Made by a program: the position numbers and the translations under genes | In this document: positions 50,709-59,317 of the stretch, piece by piece | Position numbering within the stretch: the stretch's first letter is position 1 | How the letters are laid out: every line of letters starts with the position of its first letter | Source: CAYUIG01 sp964444685 | Lineage (GTDB): Bacteria; Gemmatimonadota; Gemmatimonadetes; Longimicrobiales; RSA9 | Assembly: GCA_964444685.1 (NCBI GenBank) | Contig: CAYUIG010000018.1 | Coordinates: forward strand, 1-64,000 | Length of the DNA stretch: 64,000 nt | Direction: 5' to 3' | Notes under the pieces: generated by a model | The model's input: only the letters and a program-made list of their open reading frames with translations | Databases searched by the model: none | What the model was told of the DNA's origin: nothing

Positions 50709-52477
50709 GCGTGCCCCGCGCCGTCCCGGTTGCGCGCGCGGCGCAGCCGGCGGCCGGCGACCGCACCGATGGCGATTCCGGCGCCGACGAGCGCCAGGTC
50801 AAACGCGATGCCGCGTTCCTCGAGAGCGTCGGCATGGAGGGAACCATGCACATCGGTACTCACCGAATCCGAGCCGACCAGAAACCGTGCGATCGCCTCC
50901 GCATCGGCTTCGGCTACAGCGAGCTGCGGCATCGCGGCGCCCGGATCATCGAAGCGCGGTTCGCGAATCCGGAACTCGACCCATTTCCGAATGCGCTCCC
51001 GGCCCTCGAAGTCGATCAGCGCATGTCGGAACTCTGACGCGTGTCGAACATCGGGATCGGCGATCGTGTCCAGCATGGCGAACGACGCCGCGTAATTCTC
51101 ATCGAGCAGGCGAATCTGCAGTCGTGCCAGCAGCGAGTCGCGATCCAGTACGGGCGCACGCCCAGCCGCACCGTTGGCATACAGCCGATGACAATCCAGA
51201 CAGCCGTAGTGCTGCATGAGCGCCTGGGGCGATCGCCTCTCCTCCAGACGGAACGGGTAGGGGTCGTCATCGGTCGGATACAGTCGATAGACCCACGTCG
51301 TGCCCGACCGATCCGGGAAGAGGCCCGCAAAAAGCACGTCCATGTCGGCGACGGCCACCGCTGTCAGCGTCTGCAGCACGGTGTCGTCGAACATGACGAC
51401 GGGCCGCGGTGCCTCCGCCGTACGCTGGCTCGCAGTGATGTACTCGAACGTGAGAATCTGGGGCGGCACGTCCGCGTCCAATGATTCGCTGTCCCCCGAC
51501 GCCGCCTGGTAGATCCGAACGGAGCTGTCCGACTCGATGCGGGCGTCCATGTGCGCCAATCCGCGTCCGCGCAGGAACACGATCACGGCATTCGTACCAA
51601 TGCTCGCGTCCCGGCCATCCCACAGGTAGTCGGCACCTCCAAGCACACGGACGATGCGATCGACGGCGATGCCGTTGTCGGCCGCGAACAGCTCTCCTGC
51701 AATCCGTTTCAAACCAAACGGATTTCGGAAACCGGCCGCCCAGACGTAGTTGGACGGCTGGCTGCGATCCCGCGCCGTAAAATGCGGATTGTCGTCGAGC
51801 GGATCCCCGTTCAGATCCATTCGCAGGATCTTTCCGGCCGGCGATCCGAGCGAACGACTCTCCGTTGGATCCAACGCATCGCCAACGCTCACGAACAGCA
51901 TGCCGTCGGCGATCTGACACTGCCCGACCTGGTGCGAAGGCGCGGAACGGTACGACTCGAAGAGATCGGCGATCGCGATCGCACCCCTGGATTGCGTCGC
52001 GAACGTTCCGGGCCTGGTCTCGAACCTCACCAGGCCGTTGCGCAGTATGCCCGCACTGTCGTGGCGGACGAAGGTCGCGAAGACGTACCCGGTTTCAGGA
52101 TCCAGACAAAGGCCCGCCATTCCGAGTTCGCGGCTTGGAAATACGCCCGCGAACTCAACCGGGTCGAGCCGGTACCCCGGTTCCGCGAACGTCAGCACGG
52201 ATCGGTCGTTGGTGACTACGCGTATGCGGCCGCCGAGCTCGGCGACGAAATAGGCCGGGTCCTTCGGATCAGGACCCGGCGCCGGCACGACTGCAATCGC
52301 GGTGGGCAGCGCAAAACCGGAAGCCTCCCGCACCAGGCTGTACCCAGGAGCAACGAGCCAGTACTGCTGCCAGTTCTCCGATTCGTCGATTGCGACCTGT
52401 TCCTGCGGGACGCAGCTGGCCACCACTCCGGCCACCAGCGGAAGAAGACAATCGGAACGCCAGACCCACGATCCCAT
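50705..52477 (-). CDS. PQQ sugar dehydrogenase-like propeller fused to cytochrome c (lipoprotein)
   Basis: A 590-residue exported protein. The signal ends in LVAGVVASC, a lipobox with Cys. Residues 30-400 resemble soluble glucose/sorbosone dehydrogenases: ELGMAGLCLDPETGYVFAT, QVGQCQIADGMLFVSVGDA, PAGKILRMDLNGDPLDDNP and NYVWAAGFRNPFGLK. Residues about 420-535 are a cytochrome c with the haem motif CLDCH and a distal Met in GAAMPQL. A hydrophobic helix near 565 could anchor it again. Such fusions oxidise sugars in the periplasm and pass electrons to the chain. The ATG at 52477 shares a base with the histidine kinase stop (TGATG), an odd pairing. Confidence 0.85.
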   Translation of the reverse strand: MGSWVWRSDCLLPLVAGVVASCVPQEQVAIDESENWQQYWLVAPGYSLVREASGFALPTAIAVVPAPGPDPKDPAYFVAELGGRIRVVTNDRSVLTFAEPGYRLDPVEFAGVFPSRELGMAGLCLDPETGYVFATFVRHDSAGILRNGLVRFETRPGTFATQSRGAIAIADLFESYRSAPSHQVGQCQIADGMLFVSVGDALDPTESRSLGSPAGKILRMDLNGDPLDDNPHFTARDRSQPSNYVWAAGFRNPFGLKRIAGELFAADNGIAVDRIVRVLGGADYLWDGRDASIGTNAVIVFLRGRGLAHMDARIESDSSVRIYQAASGDSESLDADVPPQILTFEYITASQRTAEAPRPVVMFDDTVLQTLTAVAVADMDVLFAGLFPDRSGTTWVYRLYPTDDDPYPFRLEERRSPQALMQHYGCLDCHRLYANGAAGRAPVLDRDSLLARLQIRLLDENYAASFAMLDTIADPDVRHASEFRHALIDFEGRERIRKWVEFRIREPRFDDPGAAMPQLAVAEADAEAIARFLVGSDSVSTDVHGSLHADALEERGIAFDLALVGAGIAIGAVAGRRLRRARNRDGAGHA

Positions 52478-54201
52478 CACCAGGACCTTCCCGCGGACGT
52501 CCTGCTCTCGCCTTGTCTTTCGGGCACCATCGACGCGTCGCCCAGGGGCAGCTCCATGACGAACTCGGCGCCGGCCTCGAGCTCGGAGCGCTTCTCGAGG
52601 TAGAGCCGCCCGCCGTGCCGCTCGACCGTGGCAAGGGCGATCGGCAGACCGATGCCGGTGCCCTCCGCCTTCGTCGTGAAGAACGGCCGGAAGATCCGGC
52701 GCCGCGTTTCGGGCGCCACGCCGATGCCGTCGTCGGCTACGCGCACGCGGATCGTGTCGCTGCTGCTCTCCGTGCGGATGCGGATGGTGCCGCCGTTCGG
52801 CAGCGCGTCGGCTGCGTTCGCAAGCAGGTTGAGCAGCGCGCCGCGCAGCTGTTCGTCGTCGCCGACTACGATCGCATCGGCGGCATCCAGCTCCAGCACC
52901 ACCGCGATGCCGCGCTGCTCGAGCCGCGGCCGCATCAACGTCGCGGTGTCGGTGATCAGCGCGTGCACGTCACACGGCGCCATGTGCGGCTGCTGCGGCT
53001 TGCCCATGCGCAGGACGCCGTTTACCGCATTGTCCAGCCGCGTGATCTCGCGCAGACAGAGATCCAGCGTTTCCTCGAGGTCGGGCGGCGCCTGCCCGCG
53101 CTTCGCCGCGCGCTCGAGGATCTGGAGGTTGAGCTGGATCGAGCTCAGCGGGTTCCGGATCTCGTGCGCGAGCCGCCCCGTCATCTCGCCCACGAACGCA
53201 AGCTGGCGGCTGCGCTCGAGCTGCTGCATCGAGTCGTGGATGCGATCGATCATTCTGCCGATCGCGTCCGAGAGCCGGCCCACCTCATCGGAGCGGGGCA
53301 GTGGCAGCCACGGAATCAGGTCCCCCTCGCCGATGCGCTCCGCCGCAGCGGTGAGTTCCTCGAGCCGGCGTGTGAACTCGCGCACGATCAGGCTGAACAG
53401 CAGCGTGACGAGCACCGCGACGACGAGCGTCAGCAGCAGCGGACCGAGGCGCGCATAACCCGCGGGACGTGGGAAGTCGGCATGGCTCAGCGAGCTGACC
53501 ACCAGCCATGGCGGCTGCGTCAGCTTCGTGAAGATCGCGGTGCGCGCGACGTCAGCCTCGCGGAAGCGGAACTGTCCGGTCGGGCCGTCCTGCCCCGTCG
53601 CGAGGTCGGCATCGGGAAGCGTGTCGGGCAGGCCGAGCCCATCCGCGGCGCGGCCGCAGCCCACGAACAGAATGCGGCCGGTCTGCCGATCCGCAACGAT
53701 GATCCGTCCGTTCTGCCCCACCGCGGACGAGTGCAGCCCGCGGATGATCCGGGACGCGTCCACCCAGCCGGTGAGCGATCCGCTCAGCGCGTCCTGCCCC
53801 GACCATGCGTGGATCCGGACCTGCCCGCGCGGTTCGACCCCGCAGCCGATGCTGTCCGGCATGGGCAGTGAGACCGGGCCCTCCCACCGCCGCACCTGGC
53901 CGTCCGGCCGGCGCAGCTCGATCGCGTCGTAGATCCCGTTGACCAGCCGGCGGCCGGCCTCGGACGATCGGTTGGACTCCCCGGAGAGCAGAACGGCCGC
54001 GGTCGACTCCAGCTCGCGCGCCAGCGACAGGTACTGCGCCGTCAGATCGCGCGAGACCGAATGATGGACCTGCGCCAGATGGCTCGACACCAGCTGCTGC
54101 CACTGCTGGTCGTACGCCCGGAATTGGTACGCAGCCGTGAGAACCAGCGGAGCCGCGGCCAGGCCCGTGAACAGCAGCACGATCCGCGTCCGGAGCGTCA
54201 T
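52477..54201 (-). CDS. Sensor histidine kinase (two TM helices, HAMP)
   Basis: A 574-residue membrane sensor. TM1 lies at residues 7-25 and TM2 at 253-275, with a periplasmic region of about 225 residues that looks like a dCache-type sensor (NGRIIVADRQTGRILFVG). HAMP follows at 275-325. The H-box is LAHEIRNPLSSIQLN with His346, and the ATPase part has N462 (ANAADALPNG), DDGIGVAPE and GTGIGLPIAL. The family is NtrB/ZraS-like, and it could serve a NtrC-type regulator. Its own regulator is not adjacent. It heads an operon of surface glycan genes with coupled starts. Partner is unknown. Confidence 0.93.
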   Translation of the reverse strand: MTLRTRIVLLFTGLAAAPLVLTAAYQFRAYDQQWQQLVSSHLAQVHHSVSRDLTAQYLSLARELESTAAVLLSGESNRSSEAGRRLVNGIYDAIELRRPDGQVRRWEGPVSLPMPDSIGCGVEPRGQVRIHAWSGQDALSGSLTGWVDASRIIRGLHSSAVGQNGRIIVADRQTGRILFVGCGRAADGLGLPDTLPDADLATGQDGPTGQFRFREADVARTAIFTKLTQPPWLVVSSLSHADFPRPAGYARLGPLLLTLVVAVLVTLLFSLIVREFTRRLEELTAAAERIGEGDLIPWLPLPRSDEVGRLSDAIGRMIDRIHDSMQQLERSRQLAFVGEMTGRLAHEIRNPLSSIQLNLQILERAAKRGQAPPDLEETLDLCLREITRLDNAVNGVLRMGKPQQPHMAPCDVHALITDTATLMRPRLEQRGIAVVLELDAADAIVVGDDEQLRGALLNLLANAADALPNGGTIRIRTESSSDTIRVRVADDGIGVAPETRRRIFRPFFTTKAEGTGIGLPIALATVERHGGRLYLEKRSELEAGAEFVMELPLGDASMVPERQGESRTSAGRSW

Positions 54202-54285
54202 CGCCGAAATACTTTCGAGGAAGCCAGAAGCCCCACGTGCAGAAACGTCCGGCCCGGGGCGACCCGGCGCCGCGCAACGTCCTGC

Positions 54286-54314
54286 CCGGATCGAAACTAC
54301 TGCATCCGATCCGG
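54286..54314. repeat. Inverted repeat between CDC48-type and histidine kinase genes
   Basis: Perfect eight-base arms CCGGATCG and CGATCCGG separated by 13 bases, 20 bases after the CDC48-type stop and about 85 bases before the kinase start. No T-run follows on the minus strand. It could be a weak terminator or an operator for the kinase operon. Confidence 0.4.
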
Positions 54315-54333
54315 TTTCGCGCGGTTTTTGTGA

Positions 54334-56619
54334 TCAGACCGCGAAGCCGATCCGCTTCCCGCGCGGTGATTCCGACTTCAGCGTCCGCGCCAGCTCCTGG
54401 TACTCCTTCTCCATCTCCTCGGTGACCGACGCGCGCGTTTCCTTCAGCGCTTCCTCGAAGAAACGCATGGGTACCGTTTCGGCCCCCATGTTCTCGCGCA
54501 GCGCGGAAAGGCCGGCACGCCGGACGAGGTCCTCGAGATCGGCGCCCGTGTAGCCGGACGTGCGGTCCGCGAGCACGTCGAGGTCCACGTCGTCGCCCAG
54601 TGGCATCTTGCCTGTGTGTATCCCGAGGATGCGCCGGCGGCCGTCACGATCCGGGACCGGGACGTACACCAGGTCGTCGAAGCGGCCGGGTCGCAACAGC
54701 GCGGGGTCGATCAGGCCGGGACGGTTCGTGGCCGCGATGACCACGACGCCGCGCAGCTCCTCGAGCCCGTCCATCTCCGCGAGCAGCGTGTTCACAACGC
54801 GCTCCGTCACCGCCGGCTCGCCGAGTCCGCCGCCGCGCTCGGGCGCGAGCGATTCGATCTCATCGATGAAGATCACGGTCGGCGCCACCTGGCGCGCACG
54901 CGCGAACAGACGCGAGACCTGCTGCTCCGACTCGCCGTACCACTTCGACAGCAGGTCGGACGACTTCGTGGCGATGAAGTTCGCTTCCGCCTCACGCGCG
55001 GCCGCCTTCGCGAGCAGCGTCTTGCCCGTGCCGGGCGGACCGAAGAGCAGGAACCCCTTCGCGGGGCGGATGCCCAGCCGTGCAAAGGCCTCGGGATGCT
55101 TCAGCGGCAGCTCGATGCCTTCGCGCAGTTCGCGCTTCGCGTCCTCGAGTCCGCCGACATCATCCCAGCCGACGTTCGGCACCTGGATCATGATCTCGCG
55201 CAGCGCGCTCGGCTGCACGCGCTTGAGCGCGGCACGGAAGTCGTCGCCGGAAACGCGCAGGGACTCGAGCAGGTCCGCCGGTATCTCACCGCTGTCGAGG
55301 TCCATCTCGGGCAGCGCGCGCCGCAGCGTCTCCATTGCGGCCTCGCGCGCGAGTGCACTCAGGTCGGCACCGACGAAGCCGTACGTCGTGCGTGCGAGCT
55401 CGTCGAGGTTCACGTCATCGGCCAGCGGCATGCCGCGCGTGTGGATGCCGAGCACTTCGCGACGTCCCTGCGTATCCGGCACACCGACCACGATCTCGCG
55501 ATCGAAGCGGCCCGGCCGGCGCAGTGCTTCGTCCAGTGCATCGACGCGGTTCGTCGCACCGATGACGACCACGTTCTGGCGCGGCTCCAGCCCATCCATC
55601 AGCGTCAGCAGCTGCGCCACCACGCGTCGCTCGACCTCGCCGGTCACCTGCTCGCGTTTCGGTGCGATCGAATCGATCTCATCGATGAAGATGATGGACG
55701 GCGCCTGCTGCTGTGCCTGCTGGAAGATTTCACGCAGACGCTGCTCCGATTCGCCGTAGTAGCGCCCCATGATCTCGGGGCCCGCAATGTGGAAGAAGCG
55801 TGCGGCCGCTTCGTTCGCGACCGCGCGCGCGAGCAGCGTCTTGCCCGTTCCCGGCGGGCCGTACAGCAGCACACCCTTCGGCGGATCGATGCCGAGCCGC
55901 TGGAACAGCTCGGGATGCTTGAGCGGCAACTCGATCATCTCGCGCACCTGATGGATCGAGTCGCCCATCCCGCCGACATCGTCGTACGTGACGTCGCTGC
56001 GGCGCGGCCCGTCCTCGTGCACCTCGACGAACTCGGGCAGCAGGTCGATCTCCGTGTCCTGCGCGATCTGCACGACGCCGCGCGGCACGGTCGAGATCAC
56101 ACGCAGCCGGATCTCCTGGAGACCGAACGCCGGCTGCTCGAAGAACATGCGGAAGAGATCCTCGGGGATGTTGCCGCGCTGCGGCGCACCGGCCGCGCCG
56201 CGCCTGTAGATCGACGTCGAGATGACGTCTCCCGAAACGAGCGGGCGCTGGAAGAGCGTGCGTCGCAGCATCTCGCCCGAGCCGACGAGGCGCAGGTTCT
56301 TCTGTGCGGGCGCGAGCTGCACCTTGCGCGCGGGTTTCGACTCCGCGCGTCGCACTTCCACGTGATCGCCGATGCTCACACCCGCGTTGCCGCGCTGGAG
56401 ACCATCCAGCCGCAGCACCTCGAGCCCTTCATCTTCGGGATACGGCGACAGCGCGAGCGCAGCCGTCTGCCGCTTGCCCGCGATCTCGATCACGTCGCCG
56501 TCGCGCAGGCCGAGACCCTGGAGAACACTGCGCGGTACGCGCGCGGTCCCCGTGCCCACGTCCTGCGGCTTCGCACCCGCGACCTGCAGCTTCACCGCTC
56601 CCGCACGCTGCTCCGGCAT
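54334..56619 (-). CDS. CDC48/VAT-type double AAA ATPase
   Basis: A 761-residue protein. Residues 1-170 match the CDC48 N-domain: VKLQVAGAKPQDVGTGTAR, LRDGDVIEIAGKRQTAAL and a VEVRRAE linker. Two AAA domains follow. D1 has GPPGTGKTLLARAVANE, IIFIDEIDSIAPKR and IGATNRVDALDEALRRPG; D2 has GPPGTGKTLLAKAAARE, VIFIDEIESLAPERG and IAATNRPGLIDPALLRPG, with arginine fingers in each. The family unfolds proteins in archaea and eukaryotes; bacterial copies exist in several phyla. No proteasome gene is nearby. Start ATG at 56619 has GGGGGATCC before it. C-terminus lacks the HbYX tail. Confidence 0.95.
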   Translation of the reverse strand: MPEQRAGAVKLQVAGAKPQDVGTGTARVPRSVLQGLGLRDGDVIEIAGKRQTAALALSPYPEDEGLEVLRLDGLQRGNAGVSIGDHVEVRRAESKPARKVQLAPAQKNLRLVGSGEMLRRTLFQRPLVSGDVISTSIYRRGAAGAPQRGNIPEDLFRMFFEQPAFGLQEIRLRVISTVPRGVVQIAQDTEIDLLPEFVEVHEDGPRRSDVTYDDVGGMGDSIHQVREMIELPLKHPELFQRLGIDPPKGVLLYGPPGTGKTLLARAVANEAAARFFHIAGPEIMGRYYGESEQRLREIFQQAQQQAPSIIFIDEIDSIAPKREQVTGEVERRVVAQLLTLMDGLEPRQNVVVIGATNRVDALDEALRRPGRFDREIVVGVPDTQGRREVLGIHTRGMPLADDVNLDELARTTYGFVGADLSALAREAAMETLRRALPEMDLDSGEIPADLLESLRVSGDDFRAALKRVQPSALREIMIQVPNVGWDDVGGLEDAKRELREGIELPLKHPEAFARLGIRPAKGFLLFGPPGTGKTLLAKAAAREAEANFIATKSSDLLSKWYGESEQQVSRLFARARQVAPTVIFIDEIESLAPERGGGLGEPAVTERVVNTLLAEMDGLEELRGVVVIAATNRPGLIDPALLRPGRFDDLVYVPVPDRDGRRRILGIHTGKMPLGDDVDLDVLADRTSGYTGADLEDLVRRAGLSALRENMGAETVPMRFFEEALKETRASVTEEMEKEYQELARTLKSESPRGKRIGFAV

Positions 56620-56629
56620 GGATCCCCCG

Positions 56630-57538
56630 TCAGAATTTGATCCGCCACCCCACCAGTGCGCCGCCGCGCACGGGTGCCACGATCGGTTCACCAAGACCGC
56701 CGCGCGTACTGCCGTGCTGCTCGCCCTCGTCATCGTGCAGACGGTCGAGCGAGCGCTCGGCGAGGTACCTGCCGATCGCGAAGCCGATCGCGCTGCCCAG
56801 CGCGGTGTCGCTCAGCCAGTGCCGCTGATCCGGAATGCGCGCGGCCGCGATCCCGAACGCCAGCGTCCACAGCACCGGCTCCGCCACGCCCAGATCGAAG
56901 CGGTGGTTCAGGTACGAGATGCAGGACACGATGTTGAGCGTGTGGCCGCCCGGAAAGGAGTTGTCGTACCAGGTCGACTCGCCCGGCACGTTCCACTGCA
57001 TCGGGTCGCCCGGCCGGCCGCCCGACTCGTCCGCCGCCTTCTTCCGCTCGCCGTCCACCACCCACGGCCGCTCGCGCCCGACCACCTTGTAGAAGTAGTG
57101 GCGCGGCATACCCTGCGCCTGGTGCGCCGCGAGGCAGCCGAGGGCGCCGTCGCGCAGGCTGCGCGATCCGACGATCAGGCCGATGCCGTAGAACGCGAAC
57201 GGGATCTGATCCAGCAGCGGTGCCTGCGCCACCTTCTCGATCTCCGGATCGCCCTCCTCGCCGAACGGTTCCAGCGCCTCGAACAGCAGGTTGTTCGGAT
57301 TGTCCCGCGCCCAGTCCGCCACCGGCTCATCCGCCAGCAGGAGCAGCCCCGCGCCGCCGAGCACGAGCCCCGCCGTCCGGTAGTCCGACCACCCGCCCCG
57401 GAATGGCGACGTCCACACCGCACCCACGTCGAGCACGACGTTCTTCGCGTCCTCGAATACGATCTCGAACACGCTCTGCGCCCGCGCGGGCGTGGCCGCG
57501 GACAGTCCGGCCGCGGCAATGACGAGCATCCTCCGCAA
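56630..57538 (-). CDS. PAP2-superfamily phosphatase, exported
   Basis: A 302-residue secreted protein. It starts MRRMLVIAAAGLSAATPARA with a cleavable signal if the TTG at 57538 is used (AAGGAGGG lies just upstream); an ATG at 57529 is the other choice and has a poorly spaced site. The PAP2 core is seen in YKVVGRERPWV, NSFPGGHTLN and RIPDQRHWLSDTALGSA. Compared with the consensus, KX6RP is shifted by one residue, PSGH is PGGH, and SRX5H is ARX5H, while HxxxD is intact. It may act on lipid phosphates, such as undecaprenyl pyrophosphate, at the periplasmic face. It ends 11 bases before the CDC48-type start. Confidence 0.85.
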   Translation of the reverse strand: MRRMLVIAAAGLSAATPARAQSVFEIVFEDAKNVVLDVGAVWTSPFRGGWSDYRTAGLVLGGAGLLLLADEPVADWARDNPNNLLFEALEPFGEEGDPEIEKVAQAPLLDQIPFAFYGIGLIVGSRSLRDGALGCLAAHQAQGMPRHYFYKVVGRERPWVVDGERKKAADESGGRPGDPMQWNVPGESTWYDNSFPGGHTLNIVSCISYLNHRFDLGVAEPVLWTLAFGIAAARIPDQRHWLSDTALGSAIGFAIGRYLAERSLDRLHDDEGEQHGSTRGGLGEPIVAPVRGGALVGWRIKF

Positions 57539-57641
57539 TCCACCCTCCTTCCGGCGCGTGGCAGGGGGCAAGGTTCGCGCCGGATTGACTCGGTTCGCCG
57601 GTGATTCGACCTTTCGCGGACCACACGCCGCAGGGGATCCC

Positions 57642-58382
57642 ATGCCGCAGTCCCAGCCGATGGCCGCCGGCTCGCCCCGTGACCGGTTCCCGGCCACGCG
57701 GCAGTCGCTCATCGAGGCCGTCGCCGCGCCCGATCCCGCGACGCGCCGCGCCGCATGGGACGTCCTCGTCCGCGCCTACTGGAAGCCCGTCTACAAGTAC
57801 GTGCGCATCCAGTGGAATGCTTCGGAGGAGGACGCGCGCGATCTCACGCAGGAGTTCTTCGCCCGCGCCATCGAAGGCGACTGGTTCGACCGCTACGACC
57901 CCGCACGCGCGCGCTTCCGCACGTATCTGCGCGCGTGCCTCCAGCGATTCCTCTCGAATCGCGACCAGGCCGCGAAGCGGCTGAAGCGCGGCGGCGGTGC
58001 GGTGACGATGTCGCTCGAGTTCGGCGAGGCGGAGCAGGAACTCGTCCTGGCCGCTCCGGGTGCCTTGGATCCCGATGCGTTCTTTCGCGCGGAGGCGGTG
58101 CGCAGCCTCTTTGCGCTCGCCCTGGACGATCTGCGTGCGCTCGGCCGTCCCGAGCGCGTACGGGTGTTCGAGGCGTACGATCTGGCACCCGAGGATTCGG
58201 CGCGGCCTTCGTACGCATCGATCGCGACACAGTTGGGGATCCCCGTCACGCAGGTGACCAACCACCTGCACTGGTGTCGTCGTGAACTGCGACGGCTGGT
58301 TCTGGAGCGGTTGCGCGAGCTGTGCGCTACCGAAGCGGAGTTCCGCGCCGAAGCCATCGAGGTCCTGGGCGTCGATCCGTGA
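57642..58382 (+). CDS. ECF-type RNA polymerase sigma factor
   Basis: A 246-residue sigma factor. Region 2 is seen in AYWKPVYKYVRIQWNASEE and DLTQEFFARAIE, followed by FRTYLRACLQRFLSNRDQ; region 4 is in ASIATQLGIPVTQVTNHLH. This long ECF form with the WFDRYDPARARFRTYLRA signature is common in planctomycetes and Gemmatimonadota. It is GTGA-coupled to a Ser/Thr kinase gene, so phosphorylation may control it in place of an anti-sigma factor, which is not found nearby. It shares a 100-base divergent gap with the PAP2 gene. Its targets are unknown. Confidence 0.93.
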   Translation: MPQSQPMAAGSPRDRFPATRQSLIEAVAAPDPATRRAAWDVLVRAYWKPVYKYVRIQWNASEEDARDLTQEFFARAIEGDWFDRYDPARARFRTYLRACLQRFLSNRDQAAKRLKRGGGAVTMSLEFGEAEQELVLAAPGALDPDAFFRAEAVRSLFALALDDLRALGRPERVRVFEAYDLAPEDSARPSYASIATQLGIPVTQVTNHLHWCRRELRRLVLERLRELCATEAEFRAEAIEVLGVDP

Positions 58383-59254
58383 GTTTCCTCTCCGACGGTC
58401 TCGTCGAGCGTCTGAAAGACGTCACGGACGCGCCCGACCTCTCTGCCACGTCCTACGAACCCTTGCGACGCATCGGCCGCGGGGGCATGGCGGTCGTCTG
58501 GCAGGCGCGCGACCGCTCGCTCGATCGCGACGTGGCGGTGAAGGTCGAAGCGTTTGCCGACGCGGGAGGGCGCATGGAGCGCGAGGCGCGCGTGCTGGCG
58601 CGCCTCGAGCATCCGGGCATCCCGCCCGTGCACGACGTCGGCCGTCTCCCCGACGGACGCTTCTGGTGTGCGATGCAGCTCATTCGCGGCGCGACCTTCG
58701 AATCGGTTGCGGCTTCGATGGACCGGTTCGAGCGCTTGCGCGTTCTTCTACGCGTCTGCGATGCGATCGCGTATGCGCATGCGCACGGCATCATCCACCG
58801 CGACCTCAAGCCGTCCAACATCATGCTCGGCGCGTTCGGCGAGGTGCTGGTGATGGACTGGGGCGTGGCGGTCGTCGGCGAAGGTATGCGCGCCGGCACA
58901 CCTGGATGGATGGCGCCCGAGCAGGAAACCGGTGGCGCCGTGGACGCGCGCACGGACGTGCACGGACTCGGCGGGCTGCTCCGCTTCGCCCTCGAGGTTT
59001 CGAGCGACCCGGTGCCGAAACCCCTGCGCGCAATCCGCGACTGCGCGCTGTCTCCGGATCCGTCGTTGCGCTATCCGAGCGCCGAGGATTTCGCAGCCGA
59101 CCTGCGCCGCTTCCTCGACGGCCGGCCCGTCTCTGCGTATCGCGAGTCCGTATTCGAGCGGCTGGGGCGGCTGGTGTCGTTCTACCGCGTGCCCATACTG
59201 CTGGTGCTCACCTATCTGCTCCTGCGCGTCGCGCTCCTGCTCGTGCAGCCGTAA
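58379..59254 (+). CDS. Ser/Thr protein kinase with C-terminal membrane helix
   Basis: A 291-residue Hanks-type kinase. The glycine loop is IGRGGMAVVWQARD, the ATP lysine is in VAVKVEAF, the catalytic loop HRDLKPSNIM, and the metal motif is DWG instead of DFG (VMDWGVAVV), then a short activation segment to GWMAPEQ. The small length after that motif leaves out part of the usual activation loop. The protein ends in one hydrophobic helix (VPILLVLTYLLLRVALLLV), so the kinase faces the cytoplasm with a C-terminal anchor. GTG start overlaps the sigma factor stop as GTGA. It likely phosphorylates the sigma factor; this is an inference. Confidence 0.92.
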   Translation: MSFLSDGLVERLKDVTDAPDLSATSYEPLRRIGRGGMAVVWQARDRSLDRDVAVKVEAFADAGGRMEREARVLARLEHPGIPPVHDVGRLPDGRFWCAMQLIRGATFESVAASMDRFERLRVLLRVCDAIAYAHAHGIIHRDLKPSNIMLGAFGEVLVMDWGVAVVGEGMRAGTPGWMAPEQETGGAVDARTDVHGLGGLLRFALEVSSDPVPKPLRAIRDCALSPDPSLRYPSAEDFAADLRRFLDGRPVSAYRESVFERLGRLVSFYRVPILLVLTYLLLRVALLLVQP

Positions 59255-59317
59255 AGGACCGCGGTTCCCGCGCGTAACGGTATCTCGACCGTAACCCCCG
59301 ATGAAGGGAAGGACAGA

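Noticed and set aside
54616..56640. 674-codon plus-strand frame opposite the CDC48-type gene
   Set aside because: Mirror of a strongly conserved AAA protein; no independent coding sign.
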